A stretch of DNA of 64,000 nt from Hydrogenophaga sp. 2FB (lineage in GTDB: Bacteria; Pseudomonadota; Gammaproteobacteria; Burkholderiales; Burkholderiaceae_C), in contig NZ_SCML01000021.1 in the NCBI RefSeq assembly GCF_005503365.1, positions 1-64,000 on the forward strand. Reading direction: 5' to 3'. Within the stretch, counting starts at the first letter, position 1, and every line of letters begins with the position of its first letter. The notes beneath the pieces are model-generated. The model had not been told where the DNA came from. It saw nothing but the letters and a program-made list of their open reading frames with translations, and did not search any database. The translations under genes and the position numbers were made by a program. This document shows, piece by piece, positions 1 through 7,662 of the stretch.

Positions 1-245
1 AACTCCTGTCGAAGAGCGAGGCGGATTGCCTCACCCGTCAACATGGCAGAACCAGCGGTGGAACGAATAACCACGATGCTGCCGGAGCGATTACCGCGAA
101 AGCGGTTTAGTCCTTCGCTGCACTGCTGTCTCTCACCTTCCAAGGGTGGGCTACAGCCGTCAGTCTGAAGCTTTTGAAACAGCCGGTGCGGGTAGCCAAG
201 ATCTCCAGCCGTTATGAGATTCGACAATTTGATCAGCTGCTTGTC
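1..245. other. Left-edge stretch downstream of pncB
   Basis: No confident gene is seen. On the minus strand the frame following the pncB stop stays open to the window edge, about 80 codons, but it has no ribosome binding site or recognised motif and its base composition is less GC-rich than the neighbouring genes. Positions 19-50 resemble 8468-8498 in the accessory island (about 27 of 32 bases by eye). It may be an intergenic region or the edge of an unrecognised gene. Confidence 0.3.
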
Positions 246-1505
246 TCAGCCCTCGATGCGAAACACCTGACGCAGGTAGGCCAGAAATGTCTCGTCGTCG
301 CAGATGGTTTTGCCCGGCGAGTCGGAGAGCTTGGCCACGGGTTGGCCATTGCAGCTCACCAGCTTCATCACGATGTTCAGCGGCGTCAAACCCACGTCGT
401 TGGTGAGGTTCGTGCCGATGCCAAAGCCGGTCTGGATGCGATCGGCGAAACGACCATACAGGCTGAGTGCTGCCGGCAGGTCCAGGCCATCGGAGAACAC
501 CAGCCGTTTGCTGTGCGCATTGACCTTCAGGCGCGCGTAGTGCGCCAATGCCTTCTCTCCCCACACGATAGGGTCACCCGAGTCGTGGCGCAGCCCGTCG
601 AACAGCTTGGCGAAATAGAGGTCGAAGTCGGCCAGGAACGCGTCCATGCCCACCACATCGGTCAAGGCCACGCCCAGGTCACCGCGGTACTCCTGCACCC
701 AGTTCTCAAAGGCCGCCTTTTGAAAGCCCTTGAGCTGAACGCCCGTCGCCTGGAAGGTCTGGAGGTATTCGTGCGCCATGGTGCCGATGGGCACCAGGCC
801 GTACTTCTTCGCCAGGTGAACGTTGGAGGTGCCCTTGAAGAACTCGGGCACCTCACGCGCGAGGGTCGCGACCACCTCCTCTTGCCAGGCCGCCGAGAAG
901 CGCCGGCGCACACCGAAGTCGAAGAATTCGAACGGGTGCTGGCGCTGAAGGTCCCGCGCGCCGATCCGCAGCAGGGCGATCTTGTCCTGCAGACGCCGAC
1001 GGCCTTCTTCGATCACGTCCGGTGTGGCCAGGCGTCGGAAGTGGATTTCGTTGACGATGGCGAGCACGAAGATCTCGAACAGCATGACGTGGATCTGGGG
1101 ACCCTTGGCCACGATGCTCAGCCCATCACCGCTGGCCGTCACCGAGATGTAGCGTTGCTGAATTCGGAAGATGCGCAGAAAGTCGATGAAGTCGGACTTC
1201 ATGTACCGCAGGCCGCCCAGGTACTGCAACTCTTCCTCGGAGAAGCGCAGCGTGCATAGGTGCTCGATCTGTCGCTCCACCTCGTCCCGGATCTCACTCA
1301 ACGGGTAGGTGGCTTCGTTGCGGCACACAAAACGGTACTCGGCCTGGTTGGCCGGCATCGAGTGCAGCATGGGCTGCAACATGGTGAACTTGTAAAGGTC
1401 GGTCCCCAGCAGTGAGGTCACGACCGGTACAAAGTCCGCTCCGACTTCCTGCGCTGGTGTGTGGTGCGTGTTCACTGTGGTCTCCCCGTCGTGTCCGTGC
1501 GTCAT
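246..1505 (-). CDS. pncB: Nicotinate phosphoribosyltransferase
   Basis: 419-residue protein of the bacterial PncB family. It condenses nicotinate with PRPP, using ATP, to give nicotinate mononucleotide in the cytosolic Preiss-Handler salvage route. Visible signatures are the N-terminal [12 protein letters not shown] near residues 31-42, GTMAHEYLQ at 241-249 carrying the histidine (H245) phosphorylated in this family, a [11 protein letters not shown] segment and the C-terminal [10 protein letters not shown] loop that binds the phosphoribosyl group. Length is normal for the family. Its ATG overlaps the pncA stop by 4 bp (ATGA), so it is the last gene of nrtR-pncA-pncB. Expression is expected to follow NrtR. 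Family assignment is secure. Confidence 0.97.
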   Translation of the reverse strand: MTHGHDGETTVNTHHTPAQEVGADFVPVVTSLLGTDLYKFTMLQPMLHSMPANQAEYRFVCRNEATYPLSEIRDEVERQIEHLCTLRFSEEELQYLGGLRYMKSDFIDFLRIFRIQQRYISVTASGDGLSIVAKGPQIHVMLFEIFVLAIVNEIHFRRLATPDVIEEGRRRLQDKIALLRIGARDLQRQHPFEFFDFGVRRRFSAAWQEEVVATLAREVPEFFKGTSNVHLAKKYGLVPIGTMAHEYLQTFQATGVQLKGFQKAAFENWVQEYRGDLGVALTDVVGMDAFLADFDLYFAKLFDGLRHDSGDPIVWGEKALAHYARLKVNAHSKRLVFSDGLDLPAALSLYGRFADRIQTGFGIGTNLTNDVGLTPLNIVMKLVSCNGQPVAKLSDSPGKTICDDETFLAYLRQVFRIEG

Positions 1506-2317
1506 GAAATGGATTGTGCGAATTCGTCGGCCGTCATCACGACGGTGCCGGCTGCGCGGGCTCGCGCGAACAGGGCATCGGCCAGCTTTTCGAAGCCCGG
1601 CACCGGACTCATGCAGTCCCGCAGCAGGACCACTCTCGGCGTCAGAGCCGGCGCACCGGCCAGGAAGCGCATGAACTGGTCGTAACTGGCGGCCACACAG
1701 TGGCTCGAAGCCTGACCCGCGATCGCGATGACATCGGCACCGTCGGCCAGCGAGGTGGCCAGTGCCGTGTTGAACTGGGTGCCCGGGACCGACGGCACGG
1801 GAGCATCGGCTTCGAACACCCCGAAGTGCTCGGTCAACGGGTACTCGCCCTTGAGCACCTTGGCAACGGCACGTTGGTGGGTCATTTCCCAGGCCGCGAG
1901 GGCACGGGCCACATCGCTGTGGATGTTGTGACCCCAGGTGCCCGTGACGCAGTGCACCGGCCAGACCACCATCCCGCCTTTGCCTGCCCCGGCCAGTTGT
2001 TCGAGCATGGCGACGACCTGCCTGGTCAAGCCGGCATCTCTGGGACGGTAGGCACCGGCGAACACATCCGCAGCCGTGATGAAGGTGAAGGGCGCAATGG
2101 GCTGTCCGTCCCGGCCGAGCCAGAACGTGGTGCGTTCGACCGCAACACTCGCATGCGAATCCAGTGTGACCGTGATGTCGCTGATGCGGCCCTGGTTCGT
2201 CTTGATGAAGCCGGCCAGGCGCGTGAGATCGGTGTTGGCACCCGCCACCGGCAGCGCCGCGCCGTCGATGTCGCAGAAATCGTTTTGGGGATCGATGATC
2301 AGGAGCTTGGTGCGCAT
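1502..2317 (-). CDS. pncA: Nicotinamidase
   Basis: 271-residue cysteine hydrolase of the isochorismatase fold that deamidates nicotinamide to nicotinate, feeding PncB. The catalytic triad is visible: Asp9 in IIDPQNDF, a lysine in VAKVLKGEY and the nucleophile cysteine in [11 protein letters not shown]. The [11 protein letters not shown] segment is typical of nicotinamidases. The ATG at 2317 is chosen because AAGGAC lies just upstream and because it follows the nrtR stop by 1 bp; the frame stays open further upstream but overlaps nrtR. At 271 residues it is longer than the compact E. coli type and matches the longer nicotinamidases often found with NrtR. Confidence 0.94.
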   Translation of the reverse strand: MRTKLLIIDPQNDFCDIDGAALPVAGANTDLTRLAGFIKTNQGRISDITVTLDSHASVAVERTTFWLGRDGQPIAPFTFITAADVFAGAYRPRDAGLTRQVVAMLEQLAGAGKGGMVVWPVHCVTGTWGHNIHSDVARALAAWEMTHQRAVAKVLKGEYPLTEHFGVFEADAPVPSVPGTQFNTALATSLADGADVIAIAGQASSHCVAASYDQFMRFLAGAPALTPRVVLLRDCMSPVPGFEKLADALFARARAAGTVVMTADEFAQSIS

Positions 2318-2318
2318 G

Positions 2319-3071
2319 TCAGTCCTTGGTGGATAACACTTCGACAGAGCGGAACGTTCGCGGAAACACCGCCGCCCGCTCGCGGTCCAGGATGCGGTAG
2401 CCCATGGCTGCGCGGCCGGCATCACCAGCGATGGATCCCGCCTCGATCAGGAACTGCGCATCCAGCATGCGCTTGCGAAACGCGCTCTTGTCCATGGGCC
2501 TGCCCAGCACGATCTCGTAGGTTCGTTGCAGCTGCGGCAGCGTGAAAGGCTCCGGCAACAGAAAGGCCGGAAGCGAGGTGTACTCCACCTTGCCGCGCAG
2601 TCGCTCCACGGCCGCCGCCAGGATCTCTGCGTGGTCGAAGGCGAGGCGCTTGCGCAGGGCCGTGTCGACCTCGACCCATTCCGATACGGGCGGTGCCTTC
2701 GATCCCGTTTCCTCACCGGTCTCGGGCGGTGGCACCAGAGCGAAATAGACATGCGTGGCGCACCACCCCCGAGGATCGCGCGTGGCGCTGCCCCAGCTGC
2801 CCAGCTGCTCCAGGTAGGGGGTTTGGAGCCCGGTCTTCTCCCCCAGCTTGCGCAGCGCGCAGTCGTGCAGGCTCGCATCGACGTCCACGTTGATGAATCC
2901 GCCCGGCAGGGCTAGGCGCCCGGGGTGAGGATCTCCAGCGGCATCGAGACGGCGCACGAGAAGCACCTTCAACTGCTCGTCGATCACCGTGAAGATCACC
3001 ACGTCGACCGTGACCAGCGGGCGTTCGAAGGCGGGTACCGATGGGCGTGCCGTGGGTTTTTTGGTGGCCAT
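2319..3071 (-). CDS. nrtR: Nudix-winged-helix repressor of NAD metabolism
   Basis: 250-residue protein with an N-terminal Nudix-like domain (about residues 18-150) and a C-terminal winged helix (about 160-235, around PFTLPQLQRTYEIVLG). This is the NrtR architecture, a transcriptional repressor of NAD genes that senses ADP-ribose-type ligands. The Nudix box is degenerate: the usual REUXEE core reads RKLGEK here, as expected for a sensor that has lost hydrolysis. AGGAG at 3081-3085 (minus strand) sits 9 bases before the ATG at 3071 but touches the ATG at 3080, so the 3071 start is preferred. It is the first gene of nrtR-pncA-pncB and faces the SPFH gene across two probable NrtR boxes. Confidence 0.92.
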   Translation of the reverse strand: MATKKPTARPSVPAFERPLVTVDVVIFTVIDEQLKVLLVRRLDAAGDPHPGRLALPGGFINVDVDASLHDCALRKLGEKTGLQTPYLEQLGSWGSATRDPRGWCATHVYFALVPPPETGEETGSKAPPVSEWVEVDTALRKRLAFDHAEILAAAVERLRGKVEYTSLPAFLLPEPFTLPQLQRTYEIVLGRPMDKSAFRKRMLDAQFLIEAGSIAGDAGRAAMGYRILDRERAAVFPRTFRSVEVLSTKD

Positions 3072-3091
3072 GGTTGACATCTCCTGTTTGA

Positions 3092-3130
3092 GTTGTACTA
3101 TACAACCCATTAAAGGTTGTACTGTGCAAC
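3092..3130. promoter_or_regulatory. Two probable NrtR operators
   Basis: Two 15-bp near-palindromes, GTTGTACTATACAAC at 3092-3106 and GTTGTACTGTGCAAC at 3116-3130, share a GTTGTAC left arm and are 24 bp apart centre to centre. Each has one mismatch between arms. They lie between the divergent nrtR and SPFH genes; the second ends 18 bp before the SPFH start. Position and symmetry suggest that NrtR binds here and controls both directions. Binding is inferred. Confidence 0.75.
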
Positions 3131-3147
3131 TTAAAAAGGAGCTCCAA

Positions 3148-4209
3148 ATGCTTGGCATCCAGTTCATCAAATCGCAGCCCACCACCCACCTCATGCAGTT
3201 CCGTGGCGGCAAGCTCGTGCGCCAGGGGGCGGGCCTCTCGTTTTTCTACTACGCACCCACCACCTCGCTGGTCGCGGTGCCGATCGCCAGCCGCGACGCC
3301 GGCTTCATGCTCGACCTGGTCACCAGCGATTTCCAGGGGGTCACGGTTCAGGGTGAAGTCACCTACCGGGTGGGTGACCCAAGCCGCATCTACAAAATGA
3401 TGGATTTCTCACTGGAACCTGATGGCGTCACTTACGCCTCGGACGACCCCGAGCGCCTCCAGGACCGGGTCGTGATGCAGGTGCGCGCCATCGTGCAGCA
3501 GGTGATCCAGGCGCTGCCGCTTCGCAATGCACTCAAGGCCACGGCCGAGGTGGCGCGTGCCGCCCAGGAACAGCTGGGCAACCAGCCCGAGGTGAAGGCG
3601 CTGGGTCTGGAGATCCTGGGTGTGGCGGTGGTGGCTATCAAGCCCACGCCCGACATCGCCCGGGCGCTGGAGGCCGAGGCCCGCGAGGCCAACCTGAAGG
3701 CCGCCGATGACGCCATCTCCCAGCGCCGCATGGCCGGTGTGCAGAACGAGCGGGCCATCCGGCAGAACGAGCTGGACACGGAGATCGCGGTAGAGGTGAA
3801 GAAACGCGAAATCCAGGAAACCCAGATGGAGGCCAAGGCCGCGGCGATGCGGCGCCAGAACGAGCTGCGGGCGGAGCAGATGAGCGCCGACATCGTGCTG
3901 GAGAACCAGCGCAAGGAATTTGTCACCAGCGAGGCACAGAACACACGCCAGGAGGCCGAGGCGCAGGCGCACAAGGTGCGCGCGGTGATGGACGCCCTGG
4001 AGAAGGCCGATCCCCGCGTGGTACAGGCCTTGGCGGCCGTGGGCATGCAGCCTGGTCAGTTGATCGCACAGGCGTTCGGCGGCATCGCCGAGCGGGCCGA
4101 GCGGATAGGGCAGCTGAACATGTCGCCCGAGTTGCTCAACTCGCTGATGGGCGCCGGTGTGGGTGCGGGTGTCGGGACTGGGTCGGTGGTGGCACGGAGG
4201 CCGGTGTGA
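3148..4209 (+). CDS. Soluble SPFH/Band-7 domain protein of the NAD locus
   Basis: 353-residue protein with an N-terminal SPFH (prohibitin/flotillin-like) domain at about residues 10-200, then a highly charged Gln/Glu/Arg/Lys-rich helical stretch at about 195-290 that should form a coiled coil, and a Gly-rich tail. No signal peptide or N-terminal transmembrane segment is visible, unlike stomatins and HflK/C, so it is probably cytosolic or peripherally attached. AAAAAGGAG precedes the ATG at 3148, which excludes longer versions. The next gene overlaps its stop (GTGA). Two NrtR boxes lie directly upstream, so it probably belongs to the NAD regulon. Its function is unknown; scaffolding or oligomerisation with the kinase-like partner is a guess. 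Confidence 0.85.
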   Translation: MLGIQFIKSQPTTHLMQFRGGKLVRQGAGLSFFYYAPTTSLVAVPIASRDAGFMLDLVTSDFQGVTVQGEVTYRVGDPSRIYKMMDFSLEPDGVTYASDDPERLQDRVVMQVRAIVQQVIQALPLRNALKATAEVARAAQEQLGNQPEVKALGLEILGVAVVAIKPTPDIARALEAEAREANLKAADDAISQRRMAGVQNERAIRQNELDTEIAVEVKKREIQETQMEAKAAAMRRQNELRAEQMSADIVLENQRKEFVTSEAQNTRQEAEAQAHKVRAVMDALEKADPRVVQALAAVGMQPGQLIAQAFGGIAERAERIGQLNMSPELLNSLMGAGVGAGVGTGSVVARRPV

Positions 4210-5150
4210 GCGGGGCAGTCGGACTGGGGGACCGGCGGGTGGTGCTGGTGACGCGCCGCACCCGGCTGGACCAGCTGATCGCCCGCTACAACACGCTCGG
4301 ACAGGCCAAGTTCTACGTCGAGCACCTGGGGGCGGACTTCACGGACTACCTCAAAGAGAGCGAGGCGTACGCGGCCAGCCTGCGGGTGACGGTGCAGGCC
4401 CTGCAAACCTGGGGCCGCTATCAGATCGTGGACCGGTCGCTGCTGGCCAACTTCGTCTTCGCACCCACAGACATCGTGGTGGCGCTGGGGCAGGATGGCC
4501 TGGTGGCCAACACCATGAAGTACCTGGAGGGTCAACCGCTGGTGGGCCTCAATCCGGAGCCTTCGCGCTGGGACGGTGTGTTGTTGCCGTTTCGGCCGGA
4601 CGACCTGGGTGCGGTCTTGCCAGGCGTGGCCGCGGACCAGCGAGACACCCGCTCGGTGACGATGGCCGAAGCGCGCTTGAGCGACGGGCAGGTGCTGCGC
4701 GCCGTGAACGATCTCTTCATCGGTCCCCGCGGCCACACCTCGGCGCTCTACGACCTCTCGCATGGATCGAAGACCGAGTTCCAGTCCTCCTCGGGGTTGA
4801 TCGTGTCGACAGGACTGGGCTCCACCGCTTGGCTCAAGAGCATCGTGACGGGTTCGTTGGCGATTGCGCGCACGTTGGGCACGCAATCGTCGGAGGAGGT
4901 CTATCAGCCCATGCCGTGGGAAGAGCGGGCTCTGGTGTTTGCCGTGCGGGAGCCGTTTCCGACGCGGACCGCGCAAGCCACGCTGGTCTACGGGCGGGTG
5001 CAGGTCGGCGAGCCGCTTAAGGTCCGATCGCGCATGTCGGACAACGGGATCATCTTCTCGGACGGCATGGAGGCCGACTACCTCCAGTTCACAGCGGGTA
5101 TGGAGGCCACGATCGAGCCCTCTGTAACGACTGGCCAACTGGTGATCTGA
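4206..5150 (+). CDS. Divergent NAD-kinase-like protein
   Basis: 314-residue protein with the signature blocks of the ATP-NAD kinase fold: DIVVALGQDGLVANTMKYL (counterpart of the GGDGT loop, retaining the aspartate), GQPLVGLNPEPSRWDG, NDLFIGPRGHTSALYDL, and GLIVSTGLGSTAW matching the NAD-kinase STPTGSTAY block. The GGDG loop reads GQDG, and overall similarity to housekeeping NadK appears low. Its GTG start lies inside the stop of the SPFH gene (GTGA), so the two are translationally coupled. NAD phosphorylation fits the neighbours, but another nucleotide or lipid substrate is possible. It is probably under NrtR control through the boxes at 3092-3130. Confidence 0.8.
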   Translation: MSGAVGLGDRRVVLVTRRTRLDQLIARYNTLGQAKFYVEHLGADFTDYLKESEAYAASLRVTVQALQTWGRYQIVDRSLLANFVFAPTDIVVALGQDGLVANTMKYLEGQPLVGLNPEPSRWDGVLLPFRPDDLGAVLPGVAADQRDTRSVTMAEARLSDGQVLRAVNDLFIGPRGHTSALYDLSHGSKTEFQSSSGLIVSTGLGSTAWLKSIVTGSLAIARTLGTQSSEEVYQPMPWEERALVFAVREPFPTRTAQATLVYGRVQVGEPLKVRSRMSDNGIIFSDGMEADYLQFTAGMEATIEPSVTTGQLVI

Positions 5151-5420
5151 AATCGCGTTCACCGGTAGAGACACTGCAATCGAGGGGCGCTCGAGTAATG
5201 CGTCGCCAGCGACCGTTTCGTTCGCACACCAACCAATCGAAAGCAGCGCAACTGACGATCTCTATGCCCTTTGGGCTGGGGTGGCCCTAGAACGACCTAT
5301 TGGGCCAGGCCTTCAGTCCACGACGGATGCGGTTGTGCGCCTGGGTTCGCATAGCAAAAAATGTTTTCACTAGGCGCCAGCGACTGTGAGGCTCTCTGTG
5401 TGCACTTCCCGAAAAATGCA
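5151..5420. other. Intergenic start of accessory island, no gene seen
   Basis: After the kinase-like gene the sequence loses coding character and GC content falls. No convincing reading frame, RNA gene or intact attachment site is visible here. It may contain the unrecognised left boundary of the accessory island that ends near 10375. Confidence 0.5.
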
Positions 5421-5938
5421 AGTGTCCCCGTTTTACTAACCCCAACTAGCCGCACCTTCTGCATCGCAAATCACCGGCCGAGTGCATTGCGCACTCCACA
5501 GGGGGGTGTAGTGGCGTTCATCGCAGCAGCGGTGATTTCTCCTTTGAAATCAAAGGTAAATGCGGATTGGTCCTCCAAAGTCACATGTCCTGAACCTTCT
5601 TTGGTGAGAATTTTATTTGCATGTCCCCATGGCAGTTTCTGGGCAGAAACAGTCCTCGCTACGCATCAAGTGTCCCCGTTTTACTAACCTCGAGTGGCCG
5701 CACCTTCTGCACCGCAAGTCACCGGCCGAGTGCATCGCCAACTCTACAGGGTGGTGTAGTGGCATTCATCGCAGCAGCGGTAATTTCTCCTTTGAAATCA
5801 AAGGTGAATGCGGATTGGTCTTCCAAAATCACATGTCCTGAACCTTCTTTGGTGAGAGCTATTTGCATGTCCCAGTGGAAGTTTCTGGGCATAAACAGGC
5901 CTCGCTACGCATCAAGTGTCCCCGTTTTACTAACCTCG
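5421..5938. repeat. Tandem repeat of a 247-bp unit (two copies plus 24 bp)
   Basis: Copies begin at AGTGTCCCCGTTTTACTAAC at 5421, 5669 and 5915, giving periods of 248 and 246 bp; the third is only about 24 bp. The two full copies are roughly 90% identical by eye, with scattered substitutions and small indels. Each contains a 16-bp palindrome CCTTTGAAATCAAAGG (5541-5556 and 5789-5804). The period is not a multiple of three and frames are not kept, so this is probably not coding. Tandem small-RNA genes or remnants of mobile-element ends are possible. Confidence 0.85.
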
Positions 5939-5980
5939 GTGACCTCAGCTGCCTCCGACACCGACCACGTTCCTGGTGTT

Positions 5981-6016
5981 CCGCCCCAGCTGTAAAGCAG
6001 GCTACAGCTGGGGCGG
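5981..6016. terminator. Perfect 14-bp inverted repeat
   Basis: CCGCCCCAGCTGTA (5981-5994) is exactly complementary to 6003-6016 across an 8-base loop. It lies just beyond the 3' end of the minus-strand gene at 6054-6866, as a terminator would, but no T-run follows on either strand. Confidence 0.55.
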
Positions 6017-6053
6017 ACCTCGATCATTGCGAAAACCAAAAATTAGAACCGTT

Positions 6054-6866
6054 CTATACGAGCTTCCAGTCTATTCGTTCTGGCGTCCAAGCCGGCACGG
6101 TCAGCTCGTCTTCAGCAATCCAGCGTCCAGAATCGTTTTTTCTCCAAATCCAAAAATTGGCACCTGGCTTAAAAGCTTCTTTATATCGCTTGAGAATCGC
6201 TGGAGCATCTGTTATCAAGCGCATCTTGTCAAATCTAGCGGACCCATTTGTTGTCCTCAATGAGAGTAACGTTGAATAAACAAAGACATCCAAATCTCGC
6301 TCCCACTTGGGTGAAAGTTCAACCTCGATAGACACTTTCAATCCCGAGGAATAAAGCCACACAGCATCGGGGTGCTTTACCCCATTCTGACTCTTTGCCT
6401 TCATTTCCTTCTCTGACCAATAATCCGAAATCTCACCTGAGACTAAGTGCTCTGCTGTGAAGCGTTGCACCATCTCGTTGTGCAGCAAAGTGTTCTGGTT
6501 GATCCGATCTGGACGATGCTCATATTGCAGCGGCTCCATCCGATTGATCTCAACCATGTGCTTGCCATCTTGTGTCAACGTCAAAAAAGAACCCGGCAGA
6601 TATTTCTCGTTCCGCCGACTGTTCGTCTTTGTGACGACTGCCAACTTGTTCTTAACTAGGCGAGATGCCAGTCCTGATCTTTTGGATCCAACTAAAATTT
6701 CTAACGTCGTGGAGCTTGCCCATCCCCACCTGTACATCCAGCTTAGTGCTGTTTGTGTCCTTTCTCTTCCTCTCTCAAGGGTTGTTTGCCCTTTTAGTCG
6801 TTCCCTTAAAACAGCTCTTGCAATTGAGGTCCTGTTGAATTCTTCTTCCGGTTCTTTGATGTTCAT
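6054..6866 (-). CDS. Winged-helix plus PD-(D/E)XK-like protein
   Basis: 270-residue protein encoded in AT-richer DNA. Residues about 38-108 look like a winged helix (TTLEILVGSKRSGLASRLVK, then a wing and a TQDGKHMVE strand). Residues about 125-200 contain HPDAVW (D167), EVE (E181, E183) and K187, the spacing of a PD-(D/E)XK nuclease core. The arrangement resembles replication-relaxation-family proteins of mobile elements, which pair a winged helix with such a domain. No partner gene is adjacent. The start has no strong ribosome binding site. Recognition is from motif layout only; the function could be DNA processing for transfer, or an orphan restriction-like nuclease. Confidence 0.6.
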   Translation of the reverse strand: MNIKEPEEEFNRTSIARAVLRERLKGQTTLERGRERTQTALSWMYRWGWASSTTLEILVGSKRSGLASRLVKNKLAVVTKTNSRRNEKYLPGSFLTLTQDGKHMVEINRMEPLQYEHRPDRINQNTLLHNEMVQRFTAEHLVSGEISDYWSEKEMKAKSQNGVKHPDAVWLYSSGLKVSIEVELSPKWERDLDVFVYSTLLSLRTTNGSARFDKMRLITDAPAILKRYKEAFKPGANFWIWRKNDSGRWIAEDELTVPAWTPERIDWKLV

Positions 6867-6980
6867 AGTTCGTTAAATAGTGGGAGACATTGATTCCGCT
6901 AGCACTATGTCCCGCACTATCCAAGTTGATTTGCACCCACTATGAGGCGCACTTGGACAGACTTTGAGATGTGTGCACGG

Positions 6981-7008
6981 GGGATATGTGCGACAAAAAA
7001 TAAGTCCG
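6981..7008 (+). repeat. Imperfect direct repeat, copy 1
   Basis: A 28-bp sequence starting GGGATATGTGCGACAAAAAA recurs at 8986-9013 with a few differences (GGGATATGTCGCCAAAAAAT at its start). The two copies bracket about 2 kb containing the GC-rich hairpin segment and two small genes. They could be footprints of an inserted cassette. Confidence 0.5.
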
Positions 7009-7140
7009 CGCCTGCGGCGGGAGCTGCGCTCCCCGCTACGCGGCCCCCCAGCGCTTCGGCTGCGCCTGCGCGGGAGGGGCAGTGGCTTCGCCCCTATCCC
7101 TCCCCGCCATGCGGCGGCTCCCCACCCATCCCCAACACCT

Positions 7141-7253
7141 GTGCGCCGCTTCGCGGCTACCTGGGAGGTTTACCGACTGCGCACTGCCGTGCTCGGGCTG
7201 GCGCCTGTGCTCCGCACATCGGAAACCTCCCAGGTAGCCGCGAAGCGGCGCAC
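7141..7253. repeat. Perfect 31-bp inverted repeat with 51-nt spacer
   Basis: Positions 7141-7171 (starting GTGCGCCGCTTCGCGGCTAC) are exactly the reverse complement of 7223-7253; the spacer is 7172-7222. Each arm contains a shorter palindrome (GCCGC-TTC-GCGGC). Such a long perfect arm pair in non-coding DNA is not expected by chance and would give a very stable RNA or cruciform. Confidence 0.9.
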
Positions 7254-7662
7254 AGCAGTCCTTCGGACGAGGCTCCCGCCTCCCCGGTGGGCCGGGTGCC
7301 CTCCGCACAGGTCTTCGACCGGGCTGCCGCCCCCCGCAAGGCGGGTGCCCCCGAATGCACCTGGCGGCGCATTCTTTCCTCGCCGACCACGCGACGCATG
7401 TTCATAGAGCATCTGCAACGAACATGAGCGGAGACTCCACACCGTGTGGCCGCTCCGCAAACTCTTGAGCTTCTTGATCCAGCCAAACCCCCACATGGCT
7501 TCCTTGGGTTCTGGATAGATCCACCTTCTTGCCTTTTTGAGTTGTGCACATATCCACTGCAGTCACCGAGCAACATCGGTAGAACGTCACTTTCTGTGAT
7601 GAGCTACCAAAAAAGCAGGAGACTATTCGGTTGAATATGTTTAACTTCAAAGGTATTAAGAT

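Larger units (their letters stand above)
6867..7662. other. GC-rich hairpin-dense non-coding segment
   Basis: About 800 bp without a convincing gene. From about 7003 to 7400 the GC content rises sharply against AT-rich flanks, and short stem-loops closed by TTCG-type loops recur (for example GGGGC...GCCCC and GTCC-TTCG-GAC). The core is a perfect 31-bp inverted repeat annotated separately. Open frames here are products of high GC and lack ribosome binding sites. The segment could be a structured RNA or a palindromic intergenic repeat inserted in the island. Confidence 0.55.

Noticed and set aside
5669-5690. AGTGTCCCCGTTTTACTAAC as a specific insertion-sequence end
   Set aside because: It looks like a possible element terminus, but no transposase gene, inverted partner or target duplication was found.
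5421-5938. CRISPR-like array
   Set aside because: The repeat unit is about 247 bp with two full copies, not short repeats with unique spacers, and no cas genes are present.
5361-5995. Several plus-strand frames across the tandem repeat
   Set aside because: The repeat period is not a multiple of three, frames are not maintained between copies, and there are no ribosome binding sites.
6942-7576. Overlapping open frames on both strands of the GC-rich segment
   Set aside because: They arise from high GC with few stops, contain the inverted repeat in both directions and lack initiation signals or recognisable domains.
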